Source of the DNA: Phycisphaerales bacterium
GTDB taxonomy: Bacteria; Planctomycetota; Phycisphaerae; Phycisphaerales; UBA1924
NCBI GenBank assembly: GCA_025453375.1
Contig: JALOQT010000010.1
Coordinates: 1 to 12,153 of the forward strand
DNA: 12,153 bases
Reading direction: 5' to 3'
The notes beneath the pieces are model-generated. The model did no database searches and was not told the DNA's origin. It saw nothing but the letters and a program-made list of their open reading frames with translations. The position numbers and the translations under genes were made by a program. How positions within the stretch are numbered: the first letter of the stretch is position 1; each line of letters opens with the position of its first letter. This document shows positions 7,721 through 12,153 of this stretch, piece by piece.

Positions 7721-8258
7721 CCCACCGCAGTGTCGCCCGCGCGACGCGCTGACCGAGCAGCTCCGCCGTACGCAAATCACCCGAAGACGGTGCACTGCTG
7801 CCATGGGCGCTCTGAGCCATCGCGCCGGTGTAGGCACCTAGACGGTTGACATCCTCAGCGCTCTGCCCCGCGGTCATCTGCCCAAGGCTGACCCACACCA
7901 TGCTGTGCTGGGCGGCGAAGGTCGCCAGATAGCTCAGCGTCGTCTGCTTATCACCGCTGAGGCCGCCACTGTTGGTAAAGCCCGCGGCGATCTTGTCTGC
8001 CCAGCCCTGCTTCATCCACACGCCTCCGGTGGCGTCGATGAACTTCTTGAACTGCGCCGACGGCCCGCCCATGTAGGTCGGGCAGCCGAAGATGATCGCA
8101 TCGGCGGCGGCCAGCGAATCCATCTGCGCAATCGCCTCATCACTGGTCAGCAGCGTCGCACTGACGCCCGCGACCGACGCCACGCCCGCATGCACGCGCT
8201 CGGCCTGATGCTTGGTGTGCCCAAACCCCGAGTGATAGATGACGATGATGCTGGCCAT
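7707..8258 (-). CDS. Flavodoxin-fold NAD(P)H:quinone oxidoreductase, WrbA-like
   Basis: A 183-residue cytoplasmic flavoprotein, close to the usual length of WrbA-type enzymes (about 200). The N-terminal strand and FMN phosphate loop read IIVIYHSGFGHTKHQAE (4-20), equivalent to the YYSxYGHT loop of WrbA. The second flavin loop reads FGCPTYMGGPSAQFKKFID (57-75), followed by TGGVW (77-81), the WrbA-type TGGLW motif. AGFTNSGGLSGDKQTTL (92-108) matches the third conserved block around F-x-S-x-G-x-QG-x-QE-T-T, though the glutamines are partly replaced. The likely role is two-electron reduction of quinones with bound FMN, protecting against redox cycling; this comes from the family. The start at 8258 is set by CAGGAG 8 bases upstream, and an extra 18 codons upstream in frame are rejected. 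Divergent from upp with a 68-base gap. Confidence 0.88.
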   Translation of the reverse strand: MASIIVIYHSGFGHTKHQAERVHAGVASVAGVSATLLTSDEAIAQMDSLAAADAIIFGCPTYMGGPSAQFKKFIDATGGVWMKQGWADKIAAGFTNSGGLSGDKQTTLSYLATFAAQHSMVWVSLGQMTAGQSAEDVNRLGAYTGAMAQSAHGSSAPSSGDLRTAELLGQRVARATLRWVKGK

Positions 8259-8266
8259 GATGCGTG

Positions 8267-8272
8267 CTCCTG
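8267..8272 (-). promoter_or_regulatory. Ribosome binding site fixing the flavodoxin start
   Basis: CAGGAG on the minus strand, 8 bases before ATG 8258. It supports MASIIVIYHSG as the true N-terminus, which is also where the flavodoxin fold begins. Confidence 0.8.
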
Positions 8273-8326
8273 AGAAGTGAAGGCGCAGCATAGCCCGACG
8301 CACATCCATCACTCATACGCTTGCCC

Positions 8327-8971
8327 ATGGCCTCACCCCACCCGGCCCATCCAAACCTCACGGTCTTCGATCATCCGCTGATTCAGCACAAGCTGTCATA
8401 CCTGCGAGACAGCACGACGACGCATCGACCGTTTCGGGCGCTGATCTATCAGATCGCCGGCTTGATGGTCTACGAAGCGACGCGCGAGCTGCCCACGCAG
8501 CGCGTGATGGTGCAGACGCCCATCGAGCCGGCAGAGTGCTCGCGACTGCGGGCGCCGATCACCGTTGTGCCCGTGCTGCGATCGGGCCTGGGGATGGCCG
8601 AGGGGATCATGGAGATGATGCCCGAAGCGCGGATCGGCCACCTCGGCCTGGCGCGCGATGAGCACACGCTGCAGCCCGTGGCCTACCTGAAGCGTTTGCC
8701 CAAGGACCTTGACGCCGGGCCGGTGATCCTCGTCGATCCGATGCTCGCCACCGGCGGCAGCGCCGTGCAATCCCTCACCACCCTGCGTGAGCACGGCGCG
8801 ACGGACCTTCGCATGATCTGCCTCGTCGCCAGCCCCGAGGGCGTACGCCGAATGGCCCGCGAGCACCCGACCGTGCACGTCTACGCCGCGGCGCTGGACC
8901 GCCAACTCAACGACAAGGGCTTCATCCTGCCGGGCCTGGGCGATGCGGGCGACCGGATGTATGGGACGTGA
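8327..8971 (+). CDS. upp: Uracil phosphoribosyltransferase
   Basis: This 214-residue protein catalyses uracil + PRPP to UMP + pyrophosphate in pyrimidine salvage (cytoplasm). The family marks are all present: HPLIQHKLSYLRD (16-28) at the N-terminus, VPVLRSGLGMAEG (81-93), the PRPP-binding loop ILVDPMLATGGSA (134-146), and the uracil-binding end FILPGLGDAGDRMYGT (199-214). Length is that of a normal bacterial UPRTase (about 208-212). ATG 8327 is preferred; a TTG two codons earlier (8321) is possible, and no strong ribosome binding site is visible for either. No other pyrimidine gene is adjacent. The gene stands between the divergent flavodoxin gene and the repeat-bearing spacer before the toroid gene. 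Confidence 0.96.
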   Translation: MASPHPAHPNLTVFDHPLIQHKLSYLRDSTTTHRPFRALIYQIAGLMVYEATRELPTQRVMVQTPIEPAECSRLRAPITVVPVLRSGLGMAEGIMEMMPEARIGHLGLARDEHTLQPVAYLKRLPKDLDAGPVILVDPMLATGGSAVQSLTTLREHGATDLRMICLVASPEGVRRMAREHPTVHVYAAALDRQLNDKGFILPGLGDAGDRMYGT

Positions 8972-8977
8972 GTGGGG

Positions 8978-9017
8978 AAGCGACCAAGCGACCAAGAGCC
9001 AAGCGACGGAGCGACGG
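8978..9017 (+). repeat. Short degenerate tandem repeat after upp
   Basis: Directly after the upp stop codon there are about five head-to-tail copies of an ~8-base unit: aagcgacc, aagcgacc, aagagcc, aagcgacgg, agcgacgg. They are followed by purine-rich sequence (agggaaaggcaggaggg). It is non-coding, lies 84 bases before the next ATG, and does not fold into a hairpin. I do not know a named repeat family for it. Confidence 0.65.
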
Positions 9018-9066
9018 AGGGAAAGGCAGGAGGGCACGTAAGGGCAACGCGTGCGAGCCGAGAGGT

Positions 9067-9094
9067 TTGAACATTCCGCCGTTTGCGGTATGCT
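9067..9094 (+). promoter_or_regulatory. Sigma70-type promoter of the toroid-yggS operon, placed at the start codon
   Basis: TTGAAC (9067-9072, 4 of 6 to TTGACA) and TATGCT (9089-9094, 4 of 6 to TATAAT) are separated by 16 bases. Transcription would be expected to start about 7 bases after the -10 box, near 9100-9102, which coincides with the ATG at 9101. No ribosome binding site precedes this ATG, so the mRNA may be leaderless. Confidence 0.6.
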
Positions 9095-9100
9095 GTTTCG

Positions 9101-10480
9101 ATGCCCCTTTCGCCTCACCTCTTGCTCGCGTGCATCTTCGCATCACCCGTGCTGGGGCAGGCCGCGTCGCCGCCTGCTGAGGCCCCCGCCGCGCCAGCCG
9201 CAACCCCAGCCGTAACCCCCGCCCCGGCCATCATCACCCTCCCGCAGTTGCCCGCCTCCACGCGTCTGACGCGCACGCCCGCTGCCGAACTGGCCTCGAT
9301 CGCCGACGATTCACTCAAGCCCGAAGCGCTCCGCACCGCCGTCAGCCGTGCGGCGATGCGCATCGTCGCCCTTCAAGAAGGTTGGCAGCAGTCCGAATGG
9401 CCATACGAAGGGGTCTACCGCGTCGGGGGCAACATTCCCGTGGGCTATCGCATCGGCGGCACGGCTATCGGCGTCATGGCCCTGCTCCAGGCCCGCCCGC
9501 ACGTGCCCGAGGCCGATCGCCCGGCGCTTGACGCCTCGATCACCAAAGCCGCCGACTTCATCATCGCCGCACGCACCCAGCCCCTGCTCTCAGTTGAGAC
9601 GTATCAAGCTGGCTACGACGTGCGCGGCTGGGCCGCGATCTACGCCCTGCACGCCTTGAGCGATCTGCATCTCGCCCGCACCGCGCTGCCCAGGGGTGAC
9701 GCACCCTCGTGGGCCGAGGCCGCCCGCACCGCCGAGCATGACGCCGCCCGCGCGTGGTATCTCGACGCACTGCAACGTCAGGAAATGCCCAAGACCGGCG
9801 GGTGGAACTACGCCCGCCCGCGCGGCGTCGATGCCCCCGGCGCGCCATCGAGCTTCATGACCGCCACCGCCATCCAGGCCCTGCTCCGCGCCAAAGCCGC
9901 GGGCCAGACGATCGACCCCGCCGTGCTGCAGCGCGGCTTAGACGTGCTGGACAAAACCCGCAACCCCCTCAGCGGCGAAGTGGCCTACAGCGGCTTTGCC
10001 TCCGCACGCGACAACGACGGGAAGGACATCCCCGGCGCAACGGGCCGCATGTGCGTGCTGGAAGCGACCCTGGCCCTTGCTGGCGATCCTCGCGCCAGCG
10101 TCACGCGCCTCGCCTCGGCAGTCGATGCGTTCGTCGAGCATTGGGACCAGCTCGATGTCCGCCGAACGATGACCGGCACACACGTGCCGCCGTACGGCGT
10201 CGCGCCGTACTACTTCATGTTCGCGCATCGATACGCTGCCCAGGCCGTCGAACTGCTGCCAGCCGACCAGCGCGAGGCCCGCCGCGCCGCCATCACGCGT
10301 CTGCTGTTTCGCACCATCAGCGCCGACGGCACGTGGAACGACCGCATCTTCGCGCGCTCGGCCAACTTCGGCTCCAGCTTCGCCATCCTGGCCATGACCG
10401 AGCAACCGGCTCTCGCTCGTGCTCCAGCAGCAGCCTCCGCTCCAGCGCCAGCCCCCGCCCCGGGCCCCGCCATACCCTGA
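9101..10480 (+). CDS. Secreted alpha/alpha-toroid (prenyltransferase/squalene-cyclase-fold) protein
   Basis: A 459-residue protein. Residues 1-20 (MPLSPHLLLACIFASPVLGQ) look like a short signal peptide without a basic n-region. Then comes an Ala/Pro-rich linker (21-45), a helical body, and a second Ala/Pro-rich tail (440-459). The body carries repeats in the style of terpenoid cyclase / prenyltransferase alpha-alpha toroids: YRIGGTAIGVMALLQ (116-130), GYDVRGWAAIYALHAL (171-186), TGGWNYARP (232-240) with SSFMTATAIQALLRA (250-264), and GTWNDRIFARSANFGSSFA (410-428) ending AILAM. The DxDD motif needed by squalene-hopene cyclases is not seen, nor are prenyltransferase zinc ligands, so an enzymatic role is not supported. 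Planctomycetes have many exported toroid proteins of unknown role. ATG 9101 is chosen because the signal starts there; an in-frame TTG at 9083 lies inside the promoter. It is followed 25 bases later by yggS. Confidence 0.8.
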   Translation: MPLSPHLLLACIFASPVLGQAASPPAEAPAAPAATPAVTPAPAIITLPQLPASTRLTRTPAAELASIADDSLKPEALRTAVSRAAMRIVALQEGWQQSEWPYEGVYRVGGNIPVGYRIGGTAIGVMALLQARPHVPEADRPALDASITKAADFIIAARTQPLLSVETYQAGYDVRGWAAIYALHALSDLHLARTALPRGDAPSWAEAARTAEHDAARAWYLDALQRQEMPKTGGWNYARPRGVDAPGAPSSFMTATAIQALLRAKAAGQTIDPAVLQRGLDVLDKTRNPLSGEVAYSGFASARDNDGKDIPGATGRMCVLEATLALAGDPRASVTRLASAVDAFVEHWDQLDVRRTMTGTHVPPYGVAPYYFMFAHRYAAQAVELLPADQREARRAAITRLLFRTISADGTWNDRIFARSANFGSSFAILAMTEQPALARAPAAASAPAPAPAPGPAIP

Positions 10481-10494
10481 TTCGTCACTTACGC

Positions 10495-10500
10495 AGGAGG
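10495..10500 (+). promoter_or_regulatory. Ribosome binding site fixing the GTG start of yggS
   Basis: A full AGGAGG lies 5 bases before GTG 10506. It decides for the GTG start over any upstream in-frame codon overlapping the toroid gene, whose stop is at 10478-10480. Confidence 0.85.
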
Positions 10501-10505
10501 CTTCC

Positions 10506-11348
10506 GTGACGGCGACCCGCAACGTTGATCGTGCATCCAAACCCGCGCCGGATTCACTGGCCGCCCGCTATCGCACCGTGCAGGAGCGCATCGAGCGTGC
10601 CGCTCGCGCCTCGGGCCGCACATCCAGTGACATCATCCTCGTGGCCGTCAGCAAGTACACCGGCCTGGATCAGATCCGCGAACTGGTGCAACTCGGCCAT
10701 CGAGATTTCGGCGAGAACCACGTCCAGGCCCTCGTGCAGCGCGCCGCCGCCATGGACGAGTGGTTCGGCCGCCACAAGCAGCTCCCGATCCTCAAGCCCG
10801 CAGCCAAGGACGCACAGTCCCCCCTGCGCTGGCACATGATCGGCCGCCTGCAGCGCAACAAGGCCCGCAAGGCAGCGGAACTCTGCCGCCTGATCCACTC
10901 GGTCGACAACGCCCGCGTCGCCGAAGAGGTGCAGATCGCCGCCAACAAGCTCGGCCGCACCGTCGATGTGCTGCTGCAGGTCAACACCAGCGGCGAAGAA
11001 TCCAAAGCCGGCGTGGCCCCCGCCGCGGTCATGCACGTGCTGGACATGCTCGACACGATGATCAACGTCCGCGTGCGCGGCTTGATGACCATGGCCGCGC
11101 ACGATGAGGCCGGCCACAGCACCGACCCGCGCGCCACCTTCAGCCGCCTGCGCGAACTGTTCCAGGAAGCCAAGCGCTACGCCCCGGTGACGGAGCACTT
11201 CAACATCCTGTCAATGGGCATGAGCGATGACTACGAAATCGCCATCGCCGAGGGCAGCAACCTCGTCCGCGTCGGCAGCGCGATCTTCGGCGCACCGACC
11301 CACGTGCCCGACGAAACCGAAGACGAAGGCGACGACGACACCGAATAA
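10506..11348 (+). CDS. yggS: YggS/PLPBP-family pyridoxal 5'-phosphate homeostasis protein
   Basis: A 280-residue cytoplasmic PLP-binding protein with an alanine-racemase-type TIM barrel. It is not known to be an enzyme; the family buffers PLP and affects amino acid pools. Signatures are all present: ILVAVSKY with the PLP lysine at Lys50, FGENHVQ (68-74), WHMIGRLQRNKARK (109-122), IHSVD (130-134), LLQVNTSGEESKAG (156-169), RGLMTM (191-196), and the phosphate-binding end LSMGMSDDYEIAIAEGSNL with VRVGSAIFG (254-262). It is longer than the usual 220-235 residues. Extra parts are an N-terminal tail (1-18), an insertion at about 87-107 (FGRHKQLPILKPAAKDAQS), and a very acidic tail (DETEDEGDDDTE). 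The GTG start is set by AGGAGG. Cotranscription with the toroid gene is likely from the 25-base gap; no functional link is obvious. Confidence 0.95.
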   Translation: MTATRNVDRASKPAPDSLAARYRTVQERIERAARASGRTSSDIILVAVSKYTGLDQIRELVQLGHRDFGENHVQALVQRAAAMDEWFGRHKQLPILKPAAKDAQSPLRWHMIGRLQRNKARKAAELCRLIHSVDNARVAEEVQIAANKLGRTVDVLLQVNTSGEESKAGVAPAAVMHVLDMLDTMINVRVRGLMTMAAHDEAGHSTDPRATFSRLRELFQEAKRYAPVTEHFNILSMGMSDDYEIAIAEGSNLVRVGSAIFGAPTHVPDETEDEGDDDTE

Positions 11349-11381
11349 GGCCCGAAGACGTCTCGGCCACGCCCGCGCCGC

Positions 11382-12153
11382 TCACGCCTCCGCCCGCCTG
11401 CCAAACCGCGCCATCAGCACCGCCGGCACGCCCACGGGCATGACGGTGATCGGCCCGCAAAACTCCGCCGCGCTCGGCTCAACCATCCCGCGCTTGAGGC
11501 CGACGAACGTCACCGTCTGATCTGCCCGCACCGCATCGGTCGCCCCGCCAGGTCCGTCACCAGCCACCGCCGCGCGGCCCGTGTCGGCATCCAACCCGCT
11601 GGGCACATCCGCCGCGATCACCCGCACCACGCGCTTGGCGCATCGAGCCCCATTGATCGCCGCAATCGCCTCGCCATATCGCCCCGTCACCGGCCGCGAG
11701 GCGCTGACGCCCGTGCCCACCACACAATCCAGCAGGATCGGCGCGCGATCCAGCCCTGCCAGCGCCCGCGACATCACCTCGCCGATCGACTCACCCGCCT
11801 TCGCCATCACAATCCGCAGCCCCATCGCTCGCGCGACGCGCAGGTTCTGCCCCGCATCGCTCGCCGCATCGCGCGGCTCATCAAGCAGCACAACCACCAC
11901 CGCCACGCCCGCGTTGGCCAGATGCCGCGCCGCGACCAGCCCATCACCCCCATTGGCCCCCGCCCCGGCGACAACTAGCACCGGCCGCGGCAAACTCACT
12001 CCCGCCCCCACCTCCAGCGCCTCAATCGCCAGCGCCTGCCCGGCATAGTCCATCAGCACTCGCGTCGGCAAGCCAAACTCCTCCGCACACAGCCGATCAA
12101 TCTCGCGCATCTCCGCCACGCTATACAGCCGCGGCTTGTGGGCATCGCTGGTC
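11382..12153 (-). CDS. nnrE: NAD(P)H-hydrate epimerase (YjeF N-domain type), N-terminus beyond right edge
   Basis: 256 codons plus stop are visible and the frame stays open to the right edge (…KPRLYSVAEMREIDRLCAEEFGLP), so the start lies outside. The in-frame GTG at 12119 is unlikely to be the start, because the conserved 'S-x-x-EMR-x-ID' N-terminus extends upstream of it. The enzyme interconverts R and S forms of damaged NAD(P)H hydrates so that the dehydratase NnrD can repair them. Seen motifs are VLMDYAG, GAGANGGDGLVAARHLA (the family's G-N-G-N-NGGDG loop, here with Ala-Gly-Ala), LLDCVVGTGVSA with the probable catalytic Asp, and IAADVPSGLDADTG. The frame ends shortly after VTFVGLKRGM and MPVGVP, so it is the epimerase domain only, without a fused dehydratase. 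It converges on yggS with a 33-base gap. Confidence 0.92.
   Translation of the reverse strand, partial: TSDAHKPRLYSVAEMREIDRLCAEEFGLPTRVLMDYAGQALAIEALEVGAGVSLPRPVLVVAGAGANGGDGLVAARHLANAGVAVVVVLLDEPRDAASDAGQNLRVARAMGLRIVMAKAGESIGEVMSRALAGLDRAPILLDCVVGTGVSASRPVTGRYGEAIAAINGARCAKRVVRVIAADVPSGLDADTGRAAVAGDGPGGATDAVRADQTVTFVGLKRGMVEPSAAEFCGPITVMPVGVPAVLMARFGRRAEA

Noticed and set aside
8396-9118. 240-codon minus-strand frame opposite upp
   Set aside because: Antisense to a clear uracil phosphoribosyltransferase; His/Arg/Gln-rich shadow sequence.
9101-9135. Lipoprotein signal (LLAC at residues 8-11) in the toroid protein
   Set aside because: The Cys would come at residue 11, too early for a lipoprotein signal, and the hydrophobic stretch continues past it to VLGQ. 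An ordinary signal peptide fits better.
9101-10480. Calling the toroid protein a squalene-hopene cyclase
   Set aside because: No DxDD motif, too short (459 against about 630 or more residues), and it is exported.
9938-10540. 200-codon minus-strand frame opposite the toroid gene
   Set aside because: Antisense shadow with Gly/Val/Arg bias. It covers the toroid 3' end and the yggS start and has no motifs.
11349-11381. Terminator between yggS and nnrE
   Set aside because: The AGACGTCT palindrome with imperfect GGCC flanks has no loop and no T-run on either strand. It is not convincing as an intrinsic terminator.
12117-12119. GTG at 12119 as the start of nnrE
   Set aside because: The frame continues open to the right edge and the residues upstream (PRLYS) fit the conserved N-terminus of the family, so the start is probably outside the window.

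Overview
The window looks like chromosomal DNA of a high-GC planctomycete, most likely from the Phycisphaerae. Three things point there. The 1081-residue secreted protein ends in the planctomycete 'GC-type' dockerin-like C-terminus (…FYFAGCP). There is a type II pseudopilin-like protein with a SRG/FTLIELL prepilin signal and a FADGHV C-terminal motif. There is also a secreted alpha/alpha-toroid protein. The lineage is inferred from these family traits, not from a marker gene. I see no rRNA, tRNA, CRISPR array, transposase, integrase or phage gene.

Left part (1-6293), all genes on the minus strand, mostly secreted or envelope proteins: (a) the N-terminal 299 residues of an unrecognised secreted protein that runs off the left edge; (b) a small FmdB-type protein whose zinc-binding cysteines are nearly all gone; (c) a strong intrinsic terminator; (d) a large secreted protein joining a PstS-like phosphate-binding-type domain to five EF-hand/dockerin-like loops and a duplicated GC-type C-terminal module; (e) a 348-base gene-free stretch with inverted repeats; (f) a prepilin-type protein. 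The gaps between genes are large, so these are probably separate transcription units.

Centre (6294-8326): a divergent regulatory region carrying two CGCTNAGCG palindromes and a 13-base palindrome separates the prepilin gene from a multi-spanning flippase/LPG-synthase-type membrane protein. That gene converges on, and overlaps by 14 bases, a WrbA-like flavodoxin-fold gene.

Right part (8327-12153): uracil phosphoribosyltransferase (upp), a short tandem-repeat spacer, then a probable two-gene operon read from a good sigma70-type promoter that sits against the ATG (candidate leaderless mRNA). The operon holds the secreted toroid protein followed by the PLP-binding protein YggS. On the opposite strand, NAD(P)H-hydrate epimerase (nnrE) runs off the right edge. 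The right side is mainly housekeeping: pyrimidine salvage, PLP homeostasis and NAD(P)HX repair.

I do not see a clear new multi-gene system. The best leads are the PstS/dockerin fusion, the cysteine-poor FmdB protein, the candidate leaderless promoter of the toroid-yggS operon, and the palindromes in the prepilin/flippase divergent region.
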